Shown here piece after piece: positions 40,910-50,051 of a DNA stretch of 64,000 nt. Under the pieces are notes generated by a model that made no database searches, was not told where the DNA came from, and worked only from the letters and a program-made list of their open reading frames with translations. Numbering within the stretch: the stretch's first letter is position 1; every line of letters begins with the position of its first letter. Source of the DNA: Streptomyces xanthochromogenes (GTDB taxonomy: Bacteria > Actinomycetota > Actinomycetes > Streptomycetales > Streptomycetaceae); assembly GCF_014650455.1 (NCBI RefSeq), contig NZ_BMUZ01000020.1:1-64000 (forward strand), in the 5' to 3' direction. The translations under genes were made by a program, and so were the position numbers.

Positions 40910-42675
40910 TCCCGAAGGAAGCGGAGCCCGGCGACGACACCGCCGGACTGCTCTACTACCTGTACGGGCCGGGCAAGCGAGACGAACACGTGGACCCGCA
41001 CATGGTCGCCGCGTGGGACCCCTTCGTACCCGATCCGGTGAAGTCGGAGGACTTCTCGATCGCCGATCTCGCGATGCTGCTGGACGCACCCGTACGCGCC
41101 CTGACGGGCAGGAAGCCGCCGTTGCACGTCTTCCATGTGGCGGTGCGCAACCCACCGGAGGACAGACTCCTCACTGACGAGGAATGGGCCCGGGTGGCGC
41201 GCGAGATGATGCACGCCGCGGGCATCGCTCCACATACCGACGACCAGGGGTGCCGGTGGGTGGCCGTGCGCCACGCCGACGACCACATTCACATCGTGGC
41301 GACCCGTGCCCGCGAGGACGACCGTCAGCCGGACACGAGCTGGAGCAAGCTCCGGATGCAGGAAGCAGCGCGCGGGTTCGAGATCGAGTTCGGTCTGCGC
41401 CGTCTGGCTCACGCCGACGGAACCGCGCGCAGGTGGTCGAAGACCGGAGAGGCCGACAAGGCAACGCGCCGGGGACTGTCCGAACCGGTCCGTGAGACGC
41501 TCCAGCGCACTGTGCGCGAGGCGGCGGCCGCGGCCGTCAGCGACGCCGACTTCTTCGCCCGGCTCGCCGCGGCCGGGCTCCGCGTGAAGCAGCGGATCGC
41601 CCCGGACGGCAACACGACCGGCTACTCCGTGGCGCTGCCCGGAGACCGCGACAGCGGACAGAAGCCGGTGTTCTTCCCGGGCACGAAGCTTGCCCCGGAC
41701 CTGTCGCTGCCACGCGTACGTGAACGCTGGAGTGGACCGCCGGTGAACCCCGCGGCGACGCCGGCGGATGCGTGGCGTGCGGCGGCGGCCAAGGTCCGCG
41801 CGGCCGCCGACCAGCTCGGGGCCGGGGGACTGCACGAGGGTGCCGGAGACGTGGCCGCGCTCGGGGATCTGATCGTGACGGCCGCCGTTGTCTCCCCGTA
41901 CCTGGTGCGCAGTCAGATGCGGACTGCCGCCTACGAGTACGAGCGGGCATCCCGTGCCCCGGCTGCCCGCCAGATGGAGGGTCAGGCACGCCAGTTGTAC
42001 CGGGAGTCGAACCAGGTCCTCGCTCGGTCTGTGTCGGCCGTTGGCCGCAACGACACGGTCGCCGCCCTCGGTCTGCTGCTCGCCCTGGTGACCGCGGTGG
42101 AGGCCTCCCGGCGCTGGCACCAGGCGCAGGAGCACCGCATCCAGGCGGAGGCCGCCGGACGGGCCGGACGACTGCTGCACGAGGCCGTCGAGGTGACCGT
42201 CGGCGTCAACGCGGCACGCGAGTACAAGCCCCGGGCCAAACGCACCGCACCCCGGGCAGGAACCGGACGGCGCGCGGTCACGGCGCCGGGCACCCGGCCG
42301 ATGGTCGGCACGGTCCAGGAGGCCATCCCCGACCATGCGCAGGCGGTCCTGGCCGATCCGGCGTGGCCCGCCCTGAGAGCCCGTCTGGTCGAGGTCGAGG
42401 TGGCGGGCGACGATCCGGGCGACGTCCTGGCAACGGTCGCGGCCCGCAGGGAATTGAACTCAGCGGACTCGGTCGCCGAAGTGCTTGTATGGCGCCTGGA
42501 CGGATGGCAGCGGCAGCGCAGCTCGGCGGCCGCCGCCTCCGGCAGCGGCACGACTGCCGCGCCCGCCGGCGGCCCCGGGCGAGGCGCCCCGGCCCGCAAG
42601 CAGGGGGCGCCGTCGCCGACACGGCGGCCGCCCGGCGAGGAGCAGCAGCGCAAGGGCCCGAAGCGGGGCCGCTAA
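40906..42675 (+). CDS. MOB relaxase (VirD2/MobA-like)
   Basis: 589 residues from ATG 40906. Motif I tyrosines in GLLYYLYGPGKRDEH (Y17/Y18 candidates) and the metal-binding histidine motif HADDHIHIVATRARED (H123, H127, H129). Behind the ~250-residue nuclease domain are a long Ala-rich helical region and a basic, Pro/Gly-rich tail. It cuts oriT, stays bound to the 5' end and pilots the strand into the T4SS. Family is probably MOBP-like; exact class uncertain. Confidence 0.8.
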   Translation: MIPKEAEPGDDTAGLLYYLYGPGKRDEHVDPHMVAAWDPFVPDPVKSEDFSIADLAMLLDAPVRALTGRKPPLHVFHVAVRNPPEDRLLTDEEWARVAREMMHAAGIAPHTDDQGCRWVAVRHADDHIHIVATRAREDDRQPDTSWSKLRMQEAARGFEIEFGLRRLAHADGTARRWSKTGEADKATRRGLSEPVRETLQRTVREAAAAAVSDADFFARLAAAGLRVKQRIAPDGNTTGYSVALPGDRDSGQKPVFFPGTKLAPDLSLPRVRERWSGPPVNPAATPADAWRAAAAKVRAAADQLGAGGLHEGAGDVAALGDLIVTAAVVSPYLVRSQMRTAAYEYERASRAPAARQMEGQARQLYRESNQVLARSVSAVGRNDTVAALGLLLALVTAVEASRRWHQAQEHRIQAEAAGRAGRLLHEAVEVTVGVNAAREYKPRAKRTAPRAGTGRRAVTAPGTRPMVGTVQEAIPDHAQAVLADPAWPALRARLVEVEVAGDDPGDVLATVAARRELNSADSVAEVLVWRLDGWQRQRSSAAAASGSGTTAAPAGGPGRGAPARKQGAPSPTRRPPGEEQQRKGPKRGR

Positions 42676-42692
42676 CGAGGGGAGAGCGCGAG

Positions 42693-43829
42693 ATGACATC
42701 ACCGGTACCAGAGGAGCAGGCGGGGGAGGCGTTCGCGGAGTCCGCCGCCGAGGCGGTGCAGACCGCGGTCATGGCAGCGCGTCTGGTCATGGCCATCGCG
42801 GACGCCGCGCGGCGCCACCAGCAGCGCAAGCAGAAGGGGAAGGAGGACGACCTTCCGTCCGCCGAGGAGGCGGTGAACGAGGTCGGCAAGGACGTACGGC
42901 GGCTGCTTCCCTCCGACATCTCCACGGCGCTAATGGAAGAGGCGGACTGGCCGCAGCTCGCGCAGCAGCTGCTCGCCCTGCGCAAGGCGGGCGTCGACCT
43001 GGACCAGGTCCTGCCGCGCATCGGCGAGGTCGCGGTGAACGTGCGCGACCAGGTCGCGGCGAAGGCATCGGAGTCCACCGACCAGTGGGTCCGGGCGGTG
43101 CGCGAGACGCTGCCGGCGGGACCCGTGCGCGAGGCGATCGTGACCTCACCGGCCTGGCCGGAGATGGCCGCGACGATGTCCCGGCTGGAGGAGAAGGGCG
43201 TCAACGTGCGCGAGGTCCTGGCGACCGCGTACAACGAGGTCCTGGCCGTCGACCAGGCGGTGGCGAAGGGGCTCGGTGCGGCCGCCGAACCTGCAATGAG
43301 CCGGGACGCCCAGTTGTCGTACGGGCCGCTGACGACTGGGCTCGACCTCCCCCGGGATTTCGACCTGGACGACCGCGAGGGAACCCTGTGGAAGCTGGCC
43401 ATCGACCCCCAGGACAACCAGCGCTACGCCGGGCTTGTCCGCGAGGCGCTGCCCGGGCGCGAGCGGGAGGCGGACCTTTTGGTGGCGCACCGCGAGTGGC
43501 CGCTGGTGGCCAGCCGCATGGCACAGATGGAGAAAGAGGACAAGCCGGTCGGCGAGCATCTGGCCCGTCTGGCCAAGGACCCGTCGTGGCAGGAAGGCTC
43601 CGCTGCTCAGCTCGGGAAGCGCATGGTCAATGCGACGAGTGAGGCGTTGCAGCGTCCAGTCGGCGATGTGCCGGGCCAGTCGCGGGTGAAGGTGAACACC
43701 GCGGCGGCGAGGGCGACATCGCCGAGTGTGGACCCTACTAAGGCGGTCAAGGCCGCAGCGCCTGCGGAGGCCGGGGTCGCGCCGCACCGTCAGCCCGTAC
43801 CCGCCGCGAAGAGTGGCAAGACTCTGTAG
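42693..43829 (+). CDS. Relaxase-linked helical protein
   Basis: 378 residues from ATG 42693 (GAGGGGAGAG upstream). Two or three repeats of a helical unit containing a W-P pattern followed by a methionine or leucine heptad (ADWPQLAQQLLALRKAGVDL; SPAWPEMAATMSRLEEKGVN; HREWPLVASRMAQMEKEDKP). Related segments (DPAWPALRARLVEVEVAGDD) occur in the relaxase tail, so the two genes share a module. Probably part of the relaxosome or coupling interface. Not otherwise recognised. Confidence 0.6.
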   Translation: MTSPVPEEQAGEAFAESAAEAVQTAVMAARLVMAIADAARRHQQRKQKGKEDDLPSAEEAVNEVGKDVRRLLPSDISTALMEEADWPQLAQQLLALRKAGVDLDQVLPRIGEVAVNVRDQVAAKASESTDQWVRAVRETLPAGPVREAIVTSPAWPEMAATMSRLEEKGVNVREVLATAYNEVLAVDQAVAKGLGAAAEPAMSRDAQLSYGPLTTGLDLPRDFDLDDREGTLWKLAIDPQDNQRYAGLVREALPGREREADLLVAHREWPLVASRMAQMEKEDKPVGEHLARLAKDPSWQEGSAAQLGKRMVNATSEALQRPVGDVPGQSRVKVNTAAARATSPSVDPTKAVKAAAPAEAGVAPHRQPVPAAKSGKTL

Positions 43830-43840
43830 AGCCGTACGCA

Positions 43841-43877
43841 CGTGTGCCGCAGACCGAGGCCCGGTCTGCGGCACACG
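43841..43877. terminator. Bidirectional terminator
   Basis: CGTGTGCCGCAGACCG and its complement around a short AGGC loop between the convergent mob operon and lytic enzyme gene. Confidence 0.75.
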
Positions 43878-43887
43878 TTGTTTCGGG

Positions 43888-44937
43888 TCAGGGGCGGGTG
43901 GCGCCGTAGTAGTCCCGCTCGGGCATGGCGGATGCCATGGGAGCGACTTCCACGTTGCGTCCGGTGCGCGGTGCGGCCACGACCTTGCCGTCTCCGGCGT
44001 ACATGGCGACGTGGTATATCGACGACCCGTGGGCCCAGAACAGCAGGTCGCCGGGCTGGAGGTCGCCGCGTGCCACGGGGTGGTTGGAGGTGGCGCCGTA
44101 CTGCTCGGCTGCGGTGCGCGGCAGGTGGAGGCTTGGCCAGTAGGCGTACATGACGAGGCTGGAGCAGTCGAAGCCGGAGGTGCTGGACGCTGAGCAGCTG
44201 CCGTTGAGGTATCCGTTGGTGCCGTCGCAGAATCCCGTTGAAGGTCCGTCAGGACCGCCGCCGCCCCACGCGTAGGGGGTGCCGACGCGGGTGAGGGCGC
44301 GGCGTACGGCGTCGGGTCCGGATCCGGTTCCGCTGACCTGGAGGACGCCGGGGCCCTGGAATTTAGACATTGCGGCGAGGATCTTCTTGACGTAGTCCTG
44401 GGTCTCGGCGAAGGGGGGGATGCCGGGCGGGTGGGCGTGGGTGACGGCGTACCAGCCAGCGTTGTAGCCGGCCAGGGCCAGGGCGCGGACGTCGCCGGGG
44501 ATGCCGCTGGCCTTGGCGTCGCCGATCAGGGAGCACATGAAGCGGCCCTGGGACATGACGGCGTCGCCTATGTCCCAGGGGCTCGTGTCGCCGTTGCCGT
44601 CGTCGTCGCGGCCCCAGGTGGCCCAGGTGCCGGGCATGAACTGGGCGGGGCCGAGGGCGCCGGTGGAGCTGACGGTGCTGCGGCTGGTGCTGAATCCGGA
44701 CTCGGCCTCGATCTGCGCGGCGAGCAGGGCGGGCGATAACTCGCGGTGGGTACAGGCGGCCGATGCTCTGAGGATCCATGGCCGGAATTCGGCGGGTACC
44801 CCGCGCAGTCCGCCTCCGCCGTCCGATATCTCGGCGGCCCCGGCTTTCGCGATGACGACGACGCCGACGACGAGCATCATGACGAAGGCGCCGAACAGGG
44901 CCACCAGGGCAATGCCAGCTTTCACCAGTGTGTTCAC
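43888..44937 (-). CDS. Lytic transglycosylase-NlpC/P60 cell wall hydrolase
   Basis: 349 residues from GTG 44937. An N-terminal membrane anchor (about 8-31), an SLT-type lysozyme domain with catalytic E79 in IEAESGF and the GALGPAQFMPGTW motif, and a C-terminal NlpC/P60 peptidase with C258 in GFDCSSL and a YHVAMY histidine motif. This VirB1/CwlT-like double hydrolase opens peptidoglycan for the conjugation channel. Its start overlaps the stop of the regulator upstream. Confidence 0.85.
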   Translation of the reverse strand: MNTLVKAGIALVALFGAFVMMLVVGVVVIAKAGAAEISDGGGGLRGVPAEFRPWILRASAACTHRELSPALLAAQIEAESGFSTSRSTVSSTGALGPAQFMPGTWATWGRDDDGNGDTSPWDIGDAVMSQGRFMCSLIGDAKASGIPGDVRALALAGYNAGWYAVTHAHPPGIPPFAETQDYVKKILAAMSKFQGPGVLQVSGTGSGPDAVRRALTRVGTPYAWGGGGPDGPSTGFCDGTNGYLNGSCSASSTSGFDCSSLVMYAYWPSLHLPRTAAEQYGATSNHPVARGDLQPGDLLFWAHGSSIYHVAMYAGDGKVVAAPRTGRNVEVAPMASAMPERDYYGATRP

Positions 44938-45401
44938 GCGCGTTCCCCCCGCGGGTGTGTGGTGAGCCGCGGTGCGCGGGCGGCTGCTTCCCCGCGTACT
45001 AGATCACGGGAGGCGGCGTGGGCGCTCCAGAAATGAGGCAGCGTCAGGGCGTAGGCGGCGGCCCATTCCAGGGGAAGTTGGACGTGGCCCCCGCGCTCGA
45101 CCTGCGACACCGTGGTCGGCGAGTGTCCAACGCGCTTGGCCATCTCCTTCTGTGTGAGCCCGAGCGAACGTCTGATCTCGGCCAGTGATACACCGTCAGG
45201 GGGCGGGGCGAGGTGGAGTTCATGCCGGGGGACGCCCAGTGCTTTCGCGAGGGCGCGCACCACCCGTTCGCGGGGCTGGCGCAGTCCTGTTTCTGCTGCT
45301 CGCAGGGTGCTGCGGGAGATGTTCGCGGCGGCGGCCAGGCCCCGGATGGTGTGGCCGGAAGCGATGCGCAGCGCGGCCGCTCGTTTCCCGTTGAACAACA
45401 T
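44934..45401 (-). CDS. Tandem XRE-type HTH regulator
   Basis: 155 residues from ATG 45401. Two Cro/CI HTH units: GKRAAALRIASGHTIRGLAA with SRSTLRAAETG, and LAEIRRSLGLTQKEMAKRVG with SPTTVSQVERGG. It diverges from the T4SS operon and probably represses it and its own operon with the hydrolase. Confidence 0.75.
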   Translation of the reverse strand: MLFNGKRAAALRIASGHTIRGLAAAANISRSTLRAAETGLRQPRERVVRALAKALGVPRHELHLAPPPDGVSLAEIRRSLGLTQKEMAKRVGHSPTTVSQVERGGHVQLPLEWAAAYALTLPHFWSAHAASRDLVRGEAAARAPRLTTHPRGERA

Positions 45402-45527
45402 TTGGACTCGTCCCCCGTGACGCAATGAAACCCGGGCAGCTTTGCTGCGCAAATCACGCTAGCCTCTGGAGTCCCGCAAACCCAAGATCAGGGGACGCAA
45501 ATAGAGTCAAACAGGGGGGACTTGGGT
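45402..45527. promoter_or_regulatory. Divergent promoter of the T4SS genes
   Basis: Lower-GC stretch between the XRE gene and the T4SS operon, with half-sites GCAAATCACGC and ACGCAAATAGAGTC. Likely binding region for the XRE protein. Confidence 0.45.
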
Positions 45528-46013
45528 GTGAGTGCTCAAGCGGTATCGGCAATTCCGGGTAACGGGACCCCTATTGGGCCGCAGTACGCACTGATTCCCG
45601 TGCACGGCTACGGCATTGCTGTCGCGACGGTGATGCGCATGCTGGACGGCGAGGGCGGCGGGACGCGCGCGCGTCTCCTCCAGCCCGGCGGTCAGGTGCC
45701 GTACGGGGCGATGCCGGTCCTGCTCGCCGAGACGACGGTCTACGGCGCGGTGTGCGTCGAGACGGTGCTGCGGGGCTGGAGCAGCCAGCTGCCGCGCCCC
45801 TGGCTCGTGTGGATCGCCGATGCCCCGGCCCGGCCGGTACCGGCCGCGCGCTACCGCATCCGGGCCCTCCAGGCGCGATTGGCGGGGGTGGCCACGGTGC
45901 CGTACCTGCCGGTGCTGCGCACCGTCGAGGACGCCGCGCAGGCCCTGGAATACAAGGACGTCAGATCCGCCGGCGACAGGCTGCGGCGGCAGATGGAAGG
46001 GAACAGCAAGTGA
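45528..46013 (+). CDS. Hypothetical first gene of the T4SS operon
   Basis: 161 residues from GTG 45528 (GGGGGGA upstream; TTG 45522 is an alternative). Alpha/beta protein (QYALIPVHGYGIAVATVMRM; TTVYGAVCVETVLRGW). No transmembrane segment. Overlaps the next gene (GTGA). Possibly a cytoplasmic T4SS accessory. Not recognised. Confidence 0.55.
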   Translation: MSAQAVSAIPGNGTPIGPQYALIPVHGYGIAVATVMRMLDGEGGGTRARLLQPGGQVPYGAMPVLLAETTVYGAVCVETVLRGWSSQLPRPWLVWIADAPARPVPAARYRIRALQARLAGVATVPYLPVLRTVEDAAQALEYKDVRSAGDRLRRQMEGNSK

Positions 46014-46297
46014 GCAGCAGAGTGATGTGGGCGCTGGCCGACGGGCTCCTCCCGGCGGCGAAGCCGACGAAGATCAAGGGCCTGGACGGGCCGGTGAGCG
46101 AGCTGTTCGGCTACGGGCTGTGGCTGGTGCTGCTCGCCGGGGCCGGTGCCGTCATCTTCGGGATCTTCAAGCTCGCCACGTCGGACAAGTCGAGGAATGG
46201 CGGCGGCAGCGAGCCCTTCAAGTGGATGGGCGGCGGCGTCGCAGCCTGCCTGCTGTCGGGGGCAGTGATCACCATTCTCAACGGGATCGTGGGGTAG
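46010..46297 (+). CDS. VirB2-like small membrane protein
   Basis: 95 residues from GTG 46010. Two hydrophobic helices (YGLWLVLLAGAGAVIFGIF and AACLLSGAVITILNGIVG) joined by a charged loop, the size and topology of VirB2/TrbC pilin-like proteins in Gram-positive T4SS. No clear signal peptidase site. It is the second gene of the operon. Confidence 0.6.
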   Translation: MSSRVMWALADGLLPAAKPTKIKGLDGPVSELFGYGLWLVLLAGAGAVIFGIFKLATSDKSRNGGGSEPFKWMGGGVAACLLSGAVITILNGIVG

Positions 46298-46299
46298 TC

Positions 46300-47106
46300 A
46301 TGGCGCACAGGGGGTCGCTGAACAGCAAGGGTGTCTGGGCTGCGGGCGGTGTGGCCGTCGCCGTCCTGGCCCTGACCGCAGTGGCGATGTTCAACGGAAG
46401 TGACGGCGGGGGGGATGACGGGGCGGCCGGCAAGAAGGCGTCGGCGAGCGCGGGCAGGACTGCCTCGGGTGCGCCGGCGCCGACCTACACGATGCCGGAC
46501 AACTGGACCGAACCGGCGAAGTGGGCTGCGCTTCCGCGGGGGGAGCGCAGCGACAAGTACGGCAGCCAGGTCGGGTTTCCGCACACCGCCGAGGGCGCCA
46601 TGGGTCTGGCGCTGGCCGCCAACTCCACCGCGGTGCAGGCCGGAGGCCGCAGCGCAGTGGACGAGCGGCTGCGCACGTACAACTCCTACCTGGCGACGGC
46701 CGACCGCAGCACGCAGGCCGCCAAGGCAGTCGAGCTGGGCGGCATCGACGTCGACAAGGACTTTCACCAGCAGGCGGGCGTGACCCCTGAGCAGGACCTG
46801 CCGTCGGGCGCGTACATGCGGAACACACCAGTCGGCTACAAGGTGATCAAGGCCGCGCCGGACGAGGTCAGTGCGTGGCTGCTGGCCCGCGTGTCGACGA
46901 AGACGGCGGAGACGGCGAAGGAGTCCGTCACCTACACCGTCACCGTGGTCGGCGTGCGCTGGGAGGCGGGCGACTGGAAGCTGTCGGTGGAGACCACGGC
47001 GAAGGCGCAGGACCAGGCGCAGGGCCAGGCGGCGCCCGAGGCCGTGGCGCCCGGCGACGCGGCCTTCAACGCGGCGGGGTGGACCGCGATCCGGGAGGCG
47101 TCGTGA
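46300..47106 (+). CDS. VirB8/TcpC-like conjugation protein
   Basis: 268 residues from ATG 46300. A single N-terminal transmembrane helix (VWAAGGVAVAVLALTAVAMF), a Ser/Ala/Gly linker and an extracytoplasmic ~190-residue domain ending in a beta-rich NTF2-like part (VTYTVTVVGVRWEAGDWKLS). This plan fits VirB8/TcpC scaffold proteins. Sequence identity to known families cannot be judged here. Confidence 0.6.
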   Translation: MAHRGSLNSKGVWAAGGVAVAVLALTAVAMFNGSDGGGDDGAAGKKASASAGRTASGAPAPTYTMPDNWTEPAKWAALPRGERSDKYGSQVGFPHTAEGAMGLALAANSTAVQAGGRSAVDERLRTYNSYLATADRSTQAAKAVELGGIDVDKDFHQQAGVTPEQDLPSGAYMRNTPVGYKVIKAAPDEVSAWLLARVSTKTAETAKESVTYTVTVVGVRWEAGDWKLSVETTAKAQDQAQGQAAPEAVAPGDAAFNAAGWTAIREAS

Positions 47107-48596
47107 GACGCCGGATCGTGGCACTGCTCCTGGCTGTGGTGGCGGTGTGCGGGCTGGCACTGGCTGCGCCGGCACCGGCGGCGGCAGACGGCCCGGGCGG
47201 CCTCGTCGGCAAGGGCATCGAGCTGGAGTGCCGCGTCAGCACCGGCATGCTCGGTGACCTTCTCAGGGCCACCAAGGTCGTGAAGGGGGATATGTGCCAC
47301 AACGTCGGCGTGGCGGTCGAGAAGAAGGTCAACAAGGCCTGGAAATCGGTATGGGACAGCGCGCTCGGTCCCATCATCACGTCGGCTGCGGATTTCGCCA
47401 GAAGCGCGCTGAAGAAGGCTTTGACGATCGCTCTGATGGGGCCGTCGCTGAACCTGAACGCCACCGGACTGTGGAGCGGTGATGCCACGCTTGCGGGGAT
47501 GCTGACGTGGCTGGGTCTGGTGATCGCCACGTTCGGCCTGATGTGGCAGATCGGGAAGATGGCCGTCACGGGCCAGCTCAGGCACGCGGGCAGGGCGGCC
47601 AGCGGATGGGTCGAGAACGTCGTGATTTCGGCGCTCGGTGTCGGCCTGGTCGCTCTCCTGCTGTCGGCCGGAGACGCCCTCACGAGAGGGCTCGTGAACG
47701 GGACGTTCGACACCGACAATGACGCCCTGAAGCGCATTGTGGCCGTGATGGTCCCGGCCACCGTAGCCAACCCGATCACCCTGCTGGGCGTTGCCCTGGT
47801 CGTCCTGCTGGTCGGCGGCATCCAGCTCGTGATGATTTTTCTCCGGCAGAGCGCCATCCCCATCCAGTGCCTGCTCCTGCCGGTGGCGGGGGCCGGGCGG
47901 GTCGGAGGAGACGCCACGCGCCAGTGGGCACCGAAGCTGATCACCTCGATCTGCATGGTGATCTTCTACAAGCCGATCCTGGCCGTGATCATTTGCGTGG
48001 GTTTCGTCGAGTTCGGCAGCTCCACGACGCCCATGGAGTGGCTGCGCGGGTGCGCCACGCTGGTCCTGGCGGTACTGGCACCGGGACCGCTGATGAAGAT
48101 CTTCGCGCCGTTCGGGCAGGCCGTGGGCGGCGGCATGGCCGGCGGCGGCGCCGTCGGCGCGCTCGGCGGTGCCGTCGGATACCTGTCGGGCAAGGCCGAC
48201 AAGGGATCCGAGGAAGCCGGTGGCGGCGGCGGGGGCGGTTCCGACGACGGGCCACCCGACGCCATTCGTCACGCTCAAATGGTCTCCCAGACGATGGGCA
48301 AGCAGGGCGGAGAGGGCGCGGACGGCGGCCGCGGACAGGACGTGCAGCAGCACGCCTCCCGTGCGGACGCCAACACGGCGCAGCTCGCCGACGTGCCCGC
48401 CCAGGCCGGGCCCGAAGCAGCCGCCGGAGGAGCGGGTGGCCAGGGCGCCGGAGCAGCAGCAGGCGGAAGCACAGGCGCAGCGGCCGCCGGTCCGGCCGCA
48501 GCCGCTGTCGTCGCCATCAAGGTCATCGACGGCGTCAACCAAGCCGTCCAGGACAGCGCCGCAGAGATCGGCAACGGGGGGAATGAGCAGCCGTGA
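47103..48596 (+). CDS. VirB6/TrbL-like membrane protein with signal peptide
   Basis: 497 residues from GTG 47103, overlapping the previous stop. A cleavable signal (VALLLAVVAVCGLALAAPAP), then about six transmembrane helices between residues 120 and 340, followed by a Gly/Ala-rich hydrophilic tail of ~150 residues. This is the usual plan of VirB6/TrbL core channel proteins in actinobacterial T4SS. Confidence 0.7.
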   Translation: MRRRIVALLLAVVAVCGLALAAPAPAAADGPGGLVGKGIELECRVSTGMLGDLLRATKVVKGDMCHNVGVAVEKKVNKAWKSVWDSALGPIITSAADFARSALKKALTIALMGPSLNLNATGLWSGDATLAGMLTWLGLVIATFGLMWQIGKMAVTGQLRHAGRAASGWVENVVISALGVGLVALLLSAGDALTRGLVNGTFDTDNDALKRIVAVMVPATVANPITLLGVALVVLLVGGIQLVMIFLRQSAIPIQCLLLPVAGAGRVGGDATRQWAPKLITSICMVIFYKPILAVIICVGFVEFGSSTTPMEWLRGCATLVLAVLAPGPLMKIFAPFGQAVGGGMAGGGAVGALGGAVGYLSGKADKGSEEAGGGGGGGSDDGPPDAIRHAQMVSQTMGKQGGEGADGGRGQDVQQHASRADANTAQLADVPAQAGPEAAAGGAGGQGAGAAAGGSTGAAAAGPAAAAVVAIKVIDGVNQAVQDSAAEIGNGGNEQP

Positions 48597-50041
48597 CGAC
48601 CCACGACGTACCGGGCAGTCTGATGGTGGACGGGTTCCGTGTCCGCAGGTCCTTCGGATACGGGGGACTGAGCAGGAACGCGACGATGTTCGCGGCGGTG
48701 GCGCTGCTCGTCGACGGTTTCGTCGCCACCAGCATGCCGATCAGCCTCCTCGTCACCCTCCCGTTGACGGCCGCCGTGATCGGTCTGGCCGCCGCCCGCC
48801 GTCACGGCATGTCCGCCCTGGCGTACTACTGGGCGCGCTTCGCATGGCGCAGGGCCAGCCGGGCAGAGGCGACGAACTACCGCCGTCTGCTGCTGCCCCA
48901 CCCGTACGCGCTCGACCTGCCGGGCGTCGGCGCCTCCTCCACTCTCATCAAGGCCTACGACCCCAGTTCCGGGCGGTCCGTCGGCGTCGTCCACGACCGC
49001 ACCTCGGGCCATATGACGGTCACGACGCTGCTGTCGCCGGGCGGCAGCCTGATGGCGCCCACCAGCACCGTGCAGGGCAACCTGCGCAGCTGGTCGTCCC
49101 TGCTGGACTCGATGAGCACCGACGAGCAGATCAAGGGTGCATCGGTGACGATCCAGATCACACCGGGCGCCGGCGAGGCGCTCGGCGATGACGTGGCCGC
49201 CCGGATGGACCCGGGGGCCCCCGCGCTGGCAGCGCAGGTGATTTCCGAGCTGGTGCGGACGACGCCGCACGCCACGGCGAGCGTGGCGCCGTGGATGTCG
49301 GTCACCGTCGATCCGCTCGCGGCGTCCGATCCGCCCGAGACCCTGGCCGACCAGGTGGCGGAGACACTGCGGCTGGTGGACGGCCTCGACCTGTCGGGCA
49401 CCGGCACCGATATCGAGCGCCGCGCCACCGACATCGACCTGCGGCGCCTGGTGCGCTCCGCCTACGACCCGAGGGTCTTCAACGCCCGCGATGCGGAGTT
49501 CGAGGACCTGGAGTGGGCCGAGTGCGGACCGCAGGCCGCCGACGACTACCTGGAGGAGTACGCCCACGACGGAGCCGTCTCGCTGTCGTGGGTGCTGCGC
49601 GAGATGCCGCGCCGCTCCATCCCCTACAGCGTGCTGCTGCCCCTGCTCGCGCCCGGACGCTTCCAGCGGCGCATCACCCTGGCCTACCGGGTCCTGGACC
49701 CGGTGGAGGGCGAGGCGGTGCTGGAGCGCGAGATCAGCCATGCCGAGAACGCGGCCCGCGCGACCACCGAGTTCAAGGGACGCGCCAAGTGGTCGCAGCG
49801 CGTCGACCTGCAAAAGGCGCAGCAGGCGGCGGCGCAGATGTCCGGCGGCCGCCAGGTCGTGGACTGGACGCTGATGGTCACCGGCACTGCCCGGCGCGCC
49901 GCCGATCTGCCCGCCATGCGTCTGGAGCTGGAGCGGGCCGTCAAGGCCACCAAGGGCATCCGGATGAGGCCCGCCTTCGCCGCTCAGGCCGCGGTCTTCG
50001 CCGCGGGGATCCCCGTCGGCTACAACCCGCTGGTGAAGTGA
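48593..50041 (+). CDS. SCO6880-family T4SS protein
   Basis: 482 residues from GTG 48593. Two N-terminal transmembrane helices (VALLVDGFVATSMPISLLVT) like PrgI/VirB3, then a soluble alpha/beta domain corresponding to the N-terminal part of VirB4. The family known from S. coelicolor SCO6880 has this plan and is always followed by the VirB4 ATPase gene, as here. The split of VirB4 into two genes is typical of actinobacteria. Confidence 0.75.
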   Translation: MTTHDVPGSLMVDGFRVRRSFGYGGLSRNATMFAAVALLVDGFVATSMPISLLVTLPLTAAVIGLAAARRHGMSALAYYWARFAWRRASRAEATNYRRLLLPHPYALDLPGVGASSTLIKAYDPSSGRSVGVVHDRTSGHMTVTTLLSPGGSLMAPTSTVQGNLRSWSSLLDSMSTDEQIKGASVTIQITPGAGEALGDDVAARMDPGAPALAAQVISELVRTTPHATASVAPWMSVTVDPLAASDPPETLADQVAETLRLVDGLDLSGTGTDIERRATDIDLRRLVRSAYDPRVFNARDAEFEDLEWAECGPQAADDYLEEYAHDGAVSLSWVLREMPRRSIPYSVLLPLLAPGRFQRRITLAYRVLDPVEGEAVLEREISHAENAARATTEFKGRAKWSQRVDLQKAQQAAAQMSGGRQVVDWTLMVTGTARRAADLPAMRLELERAVKATKGIRMRPAFAAQAAVFAAGIPVGYNPLVK

Positions 50042-50051
50042 GGACCTGACC

